From DASZTV01 sp036268405 (GTDB lineage Bacteria; Actinomycetota; Actinomycetes; JAFAQI01): DNA of 5,966 nucleotides. Shown in pieces: positions 1-5,423 of this stretch. The position numbers were made by a program, and so were the translations under genes. Location: NCBI GenBank assembly GCA_036268405.1, contig DATAUF010000136.1:1-5966 (forward strand). Reading direction: 5' to 3'. Positions within the stretch are counted from its first letter, which is position 1, and the number at the start of each line of letters is the position of its first letter. The notes below the pieces were generated by a model that did not search any database, was not told the DNA's origin, and was given only the letters and a program-made list of their open reading frames with translations.

Positions 1-1398
1 CGCGCGGAGCACGTCGCCGAGGCTGACCGTCTCGCGGTCGGTGTTGGGGATCTCGATACCGATCGCCGACTTGCCCGGGATCACGTCGATGATCCGCACA
101 TCGGGGCTCTTCACGGCGTACGCGATGTTGCGCAGCAACGCTTTGATCCGCTCGACCTTCACGGCCTGACCGAGCTCGACCTCGTACCTCGTGACCGTCG
201 GACCGCGACTGAAGCCCACAACCGACGCGTCGACGTCGAACTCCGTCAGGACCTGGGTCAGCGCATCGATGACCGCGTCGTTGACCTTGCTGCGTGCCTT
301 CGGTGCCGTGCCTTCGCGCAGCATCGCGCTGTCGGGCAGCTGGTAGACACCGTCGCCGAGCTTGAGCTGGGCCTGTTTCGCAGGTGTGCCGGCACGCGGA
401 ACCGCTCTCGGCAGCGGTCCGGTGACGGCCTCGGACGGCAGACCGCTCGGGAGCGCATCAGGCAGCGTGATGACTCTCGTCGGCTCGTCGAAGGCCGGCT
501 TGGGCTTGTCCTCCGACAGCACCGGCGAGGCCGCGAACGGCGCATCCTCGTCGGTCGATGCCACTGATGCATGGCGCTTCTTGCCGCGCTTGAGCGGCTC
601 GGTCGCCTGGGTGTCGCCGGGCAGGACGATCTCGTCGAGCGGCACATCGTCCTTGCGTCGCAGGTTGCGCAGCCGGTCAGGGACCGCGTGCAGCGGAGTG
701 CCGGTGATGACAAGCAGGCCGAAGACCGCGACGAGGGCGAGGAGCGGCATCGCGAGGTACGAGGTCACGGCGGCGGCGAGCGGCGAGCCCGCAAGCACAC
801 CGATCAACCCACCTGCGGCACGGCGGGCAGCCGCTCGGGAAGGGTCGCCGTGCGCCAGGTCGAGGATCCCGAGGACGCCCGCGCTCGCGGCGATCCAGCC
901 GATGACCACCCGCCCGACCGGTGAGTCCTCGGGTGCCGGGCGGCGCACCAGCCGCCAGGCAGCAACAGCCAGCGCGACCGGAAGGATCATCACGCCGGAC
1001 CCGATCAAGGTCCGCAGCGCGATCGTCAGGTCATGGCCGAACGGACCAGCCGCGTCAGCCCAGGCGCCCACCGCGACGACCAGCCCGACCGCGAGCGAAG
1101 TCAGTCCCGCCCCATCGCGGCGGTGTGCCGGGTCGAGCTCGCGGGCACCGCCGCCCACGCTGCGCGCGGTCCCACCCACCGCACGAGCGATGAGCATCCA
1201 GATGCCGGCGAACATGCGACCGAGCGCGCGGAACAGCCGGACGGTCAGCCCCGGCCCGCGGGAAGAACGCGCTGCGGGGCGTCGCGCCGGCGCGCGCCGG
1301 GTCGCCGCCGAGCGCGAGGAGCTCGGGCGGCGCGTGGCAGTCGACGGTTTGCGCGCGGTCGAGCTCGTGCGCGGGCGTGCCGGCGCCTTGGTGGCCAT
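1..1398 (-). CDS. ftsK: DNA translocase FtsK/SpoIIIE family, N-terminal 466 residues (cut by window edge)
   Basis: FtsK is a septum-anchored, ATP-driven DNA pump that clears chromosome termini during division. The reading frame is open from an ATG at 1398 to base 1, so the protein is partial. Residues 1-48 are a basic, Ala/Pro/Ser/Thr-rich cytoplasmic tail. Residues about 97-233 hold four or five hydrophobic segments (about 97-117, 125-149, 163-183, 196-233), matching the FtsK 4TM region. A low-complexity linker, about 250-345, follows. The start of the motor's alpha domain is then clear: YQLP at 352-355, GPTVTRYEV at 399-407 and the IPGKSAIGIEIPN stretch at 440-452. The Walker A/B beta domain and the gamma DNA-reading domain must lie beyond the left edge. 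An in-frame TGA eight codons upstream (1422-1420), with no other start codon between, supports this ATG as the most upstream start. The preceding gene is rnj, 65 nt away, as in many actinobacteria. Confidence 0.95.
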   Translation of the reverse strand, partial: MATKAPARPRTSSTARKPSTATRRPSSSRSAATRRAPARRPAARSSRGPGLTVRLFRALGRMFAGIWMLIARAVGGTARSVGGGARELDPAHRRDGAGLTSLAVGLVVAVGAWADAAGPFGHDLTIALRTLIGSGVMILPVALAVAAWRLVRRPAPEDSPVGRVVIGWIAASAGVLGILDLAHGDPSRAAARRAAGGLIGVLAGSPLAAAVTSYLAMPLLALVAVFGLLVITGTPLHAVPDRLRNLRRKDDVPLDEIVLPGDTQATEPLKRGKKRHASVASTDEDAPFAASPVLSEDKPKPAFDEPTRVITLPDALPSGLPSEAVTGPLPRAVPRAGTPAKQAQLKLGDGVYQLPDSAMLREGTAPKARSKVNDAVIDALTQVLTEFDVDASVVGFSRGPTVTRYEVELGQAVKVERIKALLRNIAYAVKSPDVRIIDVIPGKSAIGIEIPNTDRETVSLGDVLRA

Positions 1399-1404
1399 CC
1401 GCCG

Positions 1405-1410
1405 ACAATA
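1405..1410 (-). promoter_or_regulatory. Candidate -10 element (TATTGT) for leaderless ftsK transcript
   Basis: On the minus strand TATTGT ends 6 nt before the ftsK ATG at 1398. It fits the actinobacterial TAnnnT -10 pattern, with a transcription start expected at or next to the ATG. No clear Shine-Dalgarno precedes the ATG and no convincing -35 is visible. ftsK may also be read from rnj, since I see no strong terminator in the 65-nt gap. The promoter role is inferred. Confidence 0.35.
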
Positions 1411-1463
1411 ACGCTTCTGTCACATCCGCCCCACGAGCCACGCTGAGCCCGTCCGCGCGGGGA

Positions 1464-3152
1464 TTACACCTCGAGGACCACCGGAATGATCATCGGACGG
1501 CGCCGGTAGGTGTCGCTGACCCACTTGCCGACCACGCGGCGTACCCGCTGCTGAAGGTCGTGGCGGTCCGTTGCTCCCTCTCGACCGGCGGCCGCGAGCG
1601 ACTCCTCGACGAGCGGCAGGACTCCCTCGAACGCCGCCGGGTCCTCGGAGAACCCGCGCGCGAAGATCTCCGGCGGCGCGGTGACCTTGCCCGTGACCGA
1701 GTCGACGACCACGACGATCGTCACGAAGCCGTCGCCGCCCAGGATCAGGCGGTCCTTCAGCGACTGCTCGCCCACATCGCCGACGCCCCGCCCGTCGACG
1801 TAGACGTAGCCCGCCGGGATCGCCCCGACGATCGAGGCCCTGCCATCGACGAGGTCGACCACGACGCCGTCATCGGCAATGACGACGTTAGGCCGGGGCA
1901 CGCCGCTGGCCACCGCGAGCTCAGCATGGGCACGGAGGTGTCGCCACTCACCGTGGATCGGCATGAAGTTGGACGGACGCGCCATGTTGAGCACGTAGAG
2001 CAGCTCGCCCGCCGGCGCGTGACCGGAGACGTGCACCATCGCCGTCTCCTTGGAGATGACATGCGCACCCAACCGGTTGAGCCCGTTGATGACGCGGAAC
2101 ACCGCACTCTCGTTGCCCGGGACCAGCGACGAGGCGAGGACGACGGTGTCACCCTCCTCGATCCGGATCTGCTGGTGGTCGCGGTTGGCCATCCGGGACA
2201 GTGCCGACATCGGCTCGCCCTGCGACCCCGTCGAGATCAGCAGCACCTGCTCGGGCGGCAGCTCGTCGATCTCGTTGAGATCAGCGACGAGTCCAGGCGG
2301 GACCTCGAGGTAACCGAGGTCACGGGCGATCCCCATGTTGCGGACCATCGAGCGGCCGATGAAGGCGACCCGACGGTGGTGCTTGGCCGCGGAGTCGAGC
2401 ACCTGCTGAACGCGGTGCACGTGAGAGGCGAAACAGGCCACGATGATCCGGCGCGTCGCACCGCGGAAGACATCATCGAGCACGGGCCCGATCTCGCGCT
2501 CCGAGGTGACGAAGCCCGGGACCTCGGCGTTGGTCGAGTCGCTCATCAGGAGGTCGACGCCCTCGGCCCCGAGCCGCGCCCAACCGCCGAGATCGGTGAT
2601 CCGGCCGTCGAGCGGTAGCTGATCCATCTTGAAGTCGCCGGTGTGAAGCACCGTGCCGGCCGCCGTCCGGATGGCGACGCCGAGTGCATCGGGAATGGAG
2701 TGGTTGACCGCGAAGAACTCACACTCGAACGGCCCGAGACGCTCCGTCTGGCCCTCACGAACCTCGTGGGTCAGCGGCTGGATCCGGTGCTCACGCAGCT
2801 TGCCCTCGACGAGCGCGAGGGTCAGTCGCGAGCCGATCAACGGGACGTCAGGCTTCTCGCGGAGCAGGTACGGCACGGCTCCGATGTGGTCCTCGTGGCC
2901 GTGGGTGAGCACGATCGCGTCGAGATCGTCCCAGCGGTCCCGCAGGTAGGAGAAGTCGGGAAGGATCAGGTCGATCCCCGGCTGCTCGGTCTCGGGGAAC
3001 AGCACGCCGCAGTCGACGACGAGCAGCCGGCCGGCGTGCTCGAACACCGTCATGTTGCGGCCGATCTCGCCGATGCCGCCGAGTGCGACGATCCGAAGGC
3101 CGTGCGCGGGCAGCGGCGGCGGTGGGCCGAGCTCGGGATGCGGGTGGCTCAA
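1464..3152 (-). CDS. rnj: Ribonuclease J (metallo-beta-lactamase/beta-CASP RNase)
   Basis: RNase J combines 5'-to-3' exonuclease and endonuclease activity and acts in cytoplasmic rRNA maturation and mRNA decay. The 562-residue length is normal for the family. The N-terminal metallo-beta-lactamase fold opens with ALGGIGEIGRNMTVFE (23-38). The zinc-site motifs are HGHEDH (84-89), H151 in NHSIPDA and D173 in TGDF. The beta-CASP insert carries SDSTNAE (204-210) and FASHVHR (241-247). The closing motifs are HVSGHA (374-379) and IHGE (399-402, with the late metal ligand H400). A C-terminal domain rich in Val follows, ending MIIPVVLEV. All expected catalytic residues are present. The start is TTG: an in-frame TGA lies three codons upstream (3161-3159), and the resulting MSHPHPELGPPP N-terminus matches relatives in Streptomyces and Nocardioides as I recall them. 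The gene begins 36 nt after dapA ends, so the two are probably co-transcribed. It stops with TAA. Confidence 0.97.
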   Translation of the reverse strand: MSHPHPELGPPPPLPAHGLRIVALGGIGEIGRNMTVFEHAGRLLVVDCGVLFPETEQPGIDLILPDFSYLRDRWDDLDAIVLTHGHEDHIGAVPYLLREKPDVPLIGSRLTLALVEGKLREHRIQPLTHEVREGQTERLGPFECEFFAVNHSIPDALGVAIRTAAGTVLHTGDFKMDQLPLDGRITDLGGWARLGAEGVDLLMSDSTNAEVPGFVTSEREIGPVLDDVFRGATRRIIVACFASHVHRVQQVLDSAAKHHRRVAFIGRSMVRNMGIARDLGYLEVPPGLVADLNEIDELPPEQVLLISTGSQGEPMSALSRMANRDHQQIRIEEGDTVVLASSLVPGNESAVFRVINGLNRLGAHVISKETAMVHVSGHAPAGELLYVLNMARPSNFMPIHGEWRHLRAHAELAVASGVPRPNVVIADDGVVVDLVDGRASIVGAIPAGYVYVDGRGVGDVGEQSLKDRLILGGDGFVTIVVVVDSVTGKVTAPPEIFARGFSEDPAAFEGVLPLVEESLAAAGREGATDRHDLQQRVRRVVGKWVSDTYRRRPMIIPVVLEV

Positions 3153-3163
3153 GACGCGTCAAA

Positions 3164-3169
3164 CCCCTC
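3164..3169 (-). promoter_or_regulatory. Shine-Dalgarno (GAGGGG) supporting the TTG start of rnj
   Basis: GAGGGG on the minus strand lies 11 nt before the TTG at 3152. The spacing is a little long, but this is the only purine-rich match in the 36-nt dapA-rnj gap, and no other in-frame start codon is available upstream. There is no TAnnnT element near this start, unlike thyA, dapA and ftsK, which suggests that rnj relies on read-through from dapA. Confidence 0.55.
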
Positions 3170-3188
3170 AGACATCAAGTCGGCATCA

Positions 3189-4076
3189 CTAAGAAAGTGC
3201 CCCGGCTGCGCGCAGGTCGGCGCGCAGCATCTCGACCTGTTCGTCGGTCGCATCGACCAGCGGCAGACGCGTGGTCCGGCAGGACAGCACGCCGAGAAGC
3301 TCGAGGGCCGCCTTGGCCATGATCGCCCCCTGGGTCCGCGTCATGATGCCGAGGATCGCGGGCCAGATCGAGGCGTTGATCCGGCGCGCCTCGGCGACGT
3401 CGCCGCGGTCGTACGCCGCACACAGCGCGACGAGCTGCGCGGTGCAGGCGTGCGAGGCGACGCTCACCATGCCGACCGCTCCGACCGCGAGCAGCGGGAG
3501 GTTGAGGACGTCGTCTCCGGAGTAGAAGGCGAGATCAGTCTGCGCGATGACCTCGGTGCTGGCCGGCAGATCGCCCTTGGCGTCCTTCACCGCGACGATC
3601 CGCGGGTGCTCGGCAAGGCGAAGCAGCGTGTCTGTGTGGATCGGGATGCCGCTGCGCCCGGGAATGTCGTAGAGCATCGCGGGCAAGCCGGTCGCGTCGG
3701 CCGCGGCCGTGAAGTGGGCGAGCAGTCCCGCCTGCGGTGGCTTCGAGTAGTACGGCGTGACCAGGAGCACACCCGCAGCGCCGGCCTTCTCAGCATGCTT
3801 GGCCAGCTCGATCGTGTGTGCGGTGTCGTTGGTGCCGACGCCGGCGATGACGTGCGCCCGGTCCCCGACCGCCTCGATGACCGCTCGAAGCAGGCGGTCC
3901 TTCTCTTCGTCCGACGTGGTCGGCGACTCCCCCGTCGTACCGCTGATCACCAGACCGCCATTGCCTGCGTCGACCAGATTCATCGCGACACGCGAGGCGC
4001 CATCCAGATCGAGCGCGCCGTCGGCTGTGAACGGCGTGACCATGGCGGTCAGCACGGTGCCGAAGGGGCGGCTCAT
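3189..4076 (-). CDS. dapA: 4-hydroxy-tetrahydrodipicolinate synthase (DapA)
   Basis: DapA condenses pyruvate with aspartate semialdehyde through a Schiff-base lysine. This is the committed step to meso-diaminopimelate (peptidoglycan) and lysine. The protein has 295 residues, close to the 292 of E. coli, in a single TIM-barrel domain. Visible active-site elements are GTTGES (46-51, with the proton-relay Thr), TPYY (107-110, relay Tyr at 110), YDIPGR (136-141, with Tyr136 and the carboxylate-binding Arg141), the Schiff-base Lys164 in AVKDAKGD, and YSGDD (185-189). The frame stays open far upstream inside folA, but that extension is the shadow of folA and looks nothing like DapA. The ATG at 4076 gives the normal N-terminus MSRPFGTVLTAMVTPF. 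This ATG overlaps the folA TGA in an ATGA junction. It also has a -10-like element 7 nt upstream, so dapA may be both coupled to folA and independently transcribed. It ends with TAG. Confidence 0.97.
   Translation of the reverse strand: MSRPFGTVLTAMVTPFTADGALDLDGASRVAMNLVDAGNGGLVISGTTGESPTTSDEEKDRLLRAVIEAVGDRAHVIAGVGTNDTAHTIELAKHAEKAGAAGVLLVTPYYSKPPQAGLLAHFTAAADATGLPAMLYDIPGRSGIPIHTDTLLRLAEHPRIVAVKDAKGDLPASTEVIAQTDLAFYSGDDVLNLPLLAVGAVGMVSVASHACTAQLVALCAAYDRGDVAEARRINASIWPAILGIMTRTQGAIMAKAALELLGVLSCRTTRLPLVDATDEQVEMLRADLRAAGALS
4073..4076 (-). other. ATGA stop/start overlap, folA-dapA junction
   Basis: The dapA ATG overlaps the folA TGA by 4 nt, linking the folate/dTMP pair to the dapA-rnj segment in one minus-strand transcription unit. 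Because a -10-like element also precedes this ATG, the junction may serve both coupled and leaderless initiation. Confidence 0.75.
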
Positions 4077-4585
4077 GCCTGTGAGGTTATCGCGGCGTCC
4101 CGTTCGTACGTCGTGACTTTGTAGCGCAGGCCCGCTGCCGAGGTCTCCCAGGCTCCGGCAAGGGCCGGGCGCCAGCCGGAGCTGAGTTCCGGCGCAAAGA
4201 CGTCGCCGTCGCACGCCAGGTTGATGTACGTCACGACCGCACGATCCGCAACCGCCAAAGCAGCCAAGTAGACGCCGGCCCCGCCGATGACCCACAGATC
4301 GCCCTCGGTCAGCTCGACCGCTTCCTCGACAGACCCGACCCGCTCGGCTCCGTCCGCGAACCAGCCGGGATCGGACGTGAGAACGAGGTTGCGGCGCCCC
4401 GGAAGTGGCCGGACCGAAGCAGGCAACGACTCCCAGGTCAACCTGCCCATCAGCACGGTGGCACCCACGGTCAGCTCCTTGAAGCGGGCCTGGTCCTCGG
4501 GCAACCGCCACGGGATCGAGCCGTCCTTGCCGATGACGCCACGGTCGGCCTGCGCCCAGATCAGTGCGACCCGCTCGGCGGTCAC
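4073..4585 (-). CDS. folA: Dihydrofolate reductase (FolA/DfrA)
   Basis: DHFR reduces dihydrofolate to tetrahydrofolate with NADPH, regenerating the cofactor consumed by ThyA, which is encoded just upstream. The 170-residue protein shows the family signature in order: LIWAQADRGVIGKDGSIPWRLPED across 8-31, with catalytic Asp31 (equivalent to E. coli Asp27); MGRLTWESLP (46-55) for NADPH and folate binding; PLPGRRNLVLTS (60-71) with the cofactor-binding Arg pair; and VIGGAGVY (99-106). It resembles mycobacterial DfrA closely. The start is GTG at 4585, overlapping the thyA TGA by 4 nt (GTGA); no Shine-Dalgarno is evident, so translational coupling is likely. The last eight residues (163-170, DAAITSQA) run past the point where I recall the M. 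tuberculosis protein ending. They contain the gene's only ATA codon (Ile166); the other five Ile codons are ATC. The dapA candidate promoter sits there. Confidence 0.96.
   Translation of the reverse strand: MTAERVALIWAQADRGVIGKDGSIPWRLPEDQARFKELTVGATVLMGRLTWESLPASVRPLPGRRNLVLTSDPGWFADGAERVGSVEEAVELTEGDLWVIGGAGVYLAALAVADRAVVTYINLACDGDVFAPELSSGWRPALAGAWETSAAGLRYKVTTYERDAAITSQA
4084..4095 (-). promoter_or_regulatory. Candidate internal promoter: CCGCGATAACCT, -10 for leaderless dapA
   Basis: On the minus strand TAACCT (4089-4084) ends exactly 7 nt before the dapA ATG, inside the final codons of folA. It is preceded by CCGCGA, so the 10-mer CCGCGATAAC (4095-4086) is identical to the one before thyA and sits at the same distance from the start codon. 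No Shine-Dalgarno of quality is seen. I could not identify a -35 with confidence. The promoter role is inferred from position and the repeated arrangement. Confidence 0.4.
4582..4585 (-). other. GTGA stop/start overlap, thyA-folA coupling junction
   Basis: The folA GTG start shares bases with the thyA TGA stop. A 4-nt overlap of this kind usually means that ribosomes finishing the first gene re-initiate on the second. This suits an enzyme pair that works in a fixed cycle. No separate Shine-Dalgarno or -10-like element is visible for folA. Confidence 0.8.
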
Positions 4586-5379
4586 ACCGCTACTGGCGCG
4601 GAGATCGCCGGGTGGTGCTCGTAGCCCACGACGGTGAGGTCTTCGTACGCGTAGTCGAACAGCGAAGCCGCTCGGCGTACCTCAAGGGTCGGGAACGGCA
4701 GCGGATCGCGTGAGAGCTGCTCGTCCACCTGCTGGCGATGGTTGTCGTAGATGTGGCAGTCGCCGCCGGTCCAGACCAGGTCGCCGACCGCCAGGTCGGA
4801 CTGCTGTGCCACGAGGTGAACCAGGAGGGCATAGCTCGCGATGTTGAACGGCACGCCCAGGAAGAGGTCCGCGCTGCGCTGGTAGACCTGGCACGACAGG
4901 CGACCGTCAGCCACGTAGAACTGGAACATCGAGTGGCACGGCGGCAGCGCCATGTCGGGGATCGCGCTGACGTTCCAGGCCGAGACGATCATCCGCCGCG
5001 AGTCGGGGTCGCGGCGAAGGGTCTCGAGCACCTGGCTGATCTGGTCGATCGTCCCGCCGTCGGGGGTCGGCCAGGATCGCCACTGCACGCCGTAGACCGG
5101 TCCGAGATCGCCATCGGCACCGGCCCACTCGTCCCAGATCGTGACGCCGTTGTCCTGGAGCCACTTGACGTTGCCCTCGCCGCGCAGGAACCACAGCAGC
5201 TCGATCGCCACGGACCGGAAGTGGACCCGCTTGGTCGTGATCAGCGGAAAGCCGTCGGCCAGGCGATAGCGGAGCTGGTGCCCGAACACGCTGCGGGTGC
5301 CAGTGCCAGTGCGGTCAGCCTTGTGGGTGCCGGTCGCCAGCACGTGCCGGAGAAGGTCTTCATACTGCTGATCCGCCAC
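4582..5379 (-). CDS. thyA: Thymidylate synthase (ThyA)
   Basis: ThyA methylates dUMP to dTMP using 5,10-methylene-THF as carbon donor and reductant, releasing dihydrofolate. With the GTG start at 5379 the protein has 265 residues, against 264 in E. coli and 263 in M. tuberculosis. Conserved features include RTGTGT (23-28, phosphate-binding Arg23), ELLWFLRG (60-67), TIWDEWA (80-86), the catalytic Cys148 in LPPCH, QRSAD (167-171), GVPFNIASYALL (175-186, Asn179) and DCHIYDNH (207-214, His209/Tyr211). The ending APVAV is typical. The frame stays open to 5535, but that extension crosses the doxX start and lacks ThyA character. Alternative starts near the chosen one are TTG at 5385 and, less likely, upstream codons. 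I prefer GTG because MADQQYEDLLRHVL matches the family N-terminus and because a -10-like element ends 7 nt before it. thyA is the first gene of the leftward cluster and is divergent from doxX. Confidence 0.96.
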   Translation of the reverse strand: MADQQYEDLLRHVLATGTHKADRTGTGTRSVFGHQLRYRLADGFPLITTKRVHFRSVAIELLWFLRGEGNVKWLQDNGVTIWDEWAGADGDLGPVYGVQWRSWPTPDGGTIDQISQVLETLRRDPDSRRMIVSAWNVSAIPDMALPPCHSMFQFYVADGRLSCQVYQRSADLFLGVPFNIASYALLVHLVAQQSDLAVGDLVWTGGDCHIYDNHRQQVDEQLSRDPLPFPTLEVRRAASLFDYAYEDLTVVGYEHHPAISAPVAV

Positions 5380-5386
5380 GTGCAAG

Positions 5387-5398
5387 ACGTTATCGCGG
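5387..5398 (-). promoter_or_regulatory. Candidate thyA promoter: CCGCGATAACGT, -10 for a leaderless GTG start
   Basis: On the minus strand TAACGT (5392-5387) ends 7 nt before the thyA GTG, placing the likely transcription start at or next to the start codon. No Shine-Dalgarno precedes the GTG. The 10-mer CCGCGATAAC (5398-5389) recurs before dapA with the same spacing. No clear -35 is visible; any -35 at normal spacing would fall on the doxX ribosome-binding region, so the two divergent genes share control DNA. The role is inferred. Confidence 0.45.
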
Positions 5399-5417
5399 GG
5401 TCCGGACGGGAAGGACC
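5399..5417. repeat. Small inverted repeat GGTCC-N9-GGACC over the doxX ribosome-binding site
   Basis: GGTCC (5399-5403) and GGACC (5413-5417) are inverted copies; the palindrome GTCCGGAC (5400-5407) overlaps the left arm. The structure lies in the thyA/doxX divergent gap and encloses most of the doxX Shine-Dalgarno. Five base pairs is short for this GC content, so it may be chance. Confidence 0.2.
5408..5415 (+). promoter_or_regulatory. Shine-Dalgarno of the DoxX-family gene (GGGAAGGA)
   Basis: GGGAAGGA lies 8 nt before the ATG at 5424 and fixes that start. This is the best ribosome-binding site in the window and contrasts with the divergent thyA, which has none. I found no convincing plus-strand -10 in the 44-nt gap, so the promoter of this gene may lie within the thyA coding region. 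Confidence 0.75.
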
Positions 5418-5423
5418 AACGAC

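Noticed and set aside
67..78. GKS in the FtsK fragment as a Walker A motif
   Set aside because: The IPGKSAIGIE stretch is the conserved alpha-domain motif that precedes the motor. The Walker A sequence lies further along the protein, outside the window.
1448..1462. Possible hairpin between rnj and ftsK (CCCG...CGGG)
   Set aside because: The stem has only about four pairs, no T-run follows, and such matches are common at this GC content. It is not a credible terminator.
362..2618. Two long plus-strand frames opposite ftsK and rnj
   Set aside because: They are low-complexity Ala/Arg/Ser- or Asp/Val/Arg-rich translations antisense to clear genes, and no ribosome-binding site or domain supports them.
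2643..4124. A 493-codon open frame on the plus strand, opposite rnj, dapA and folA
   Set aside because: It crosses three well-identified genes, has a composition dominated by Arg/Asp/Val/Gly and shows no recognisable domain. Long antisense frames are expected in DNA this rich in G+C.
4077..4511. N-terminal extension of dapA by 145 codons
   Set aside because: The extension is folA read in another frame, rich in Gly/Arg/Cys and unlike any DapA. The ATG at 4076 gives a normal family length.
5296..5312. Short direct repeat GTGCCAGTGCCAGTGC
   Set aside because: It encodes the conserved Thr-Gly repeat of the ThyA RTGTGT motif, so it is explained by protein function.
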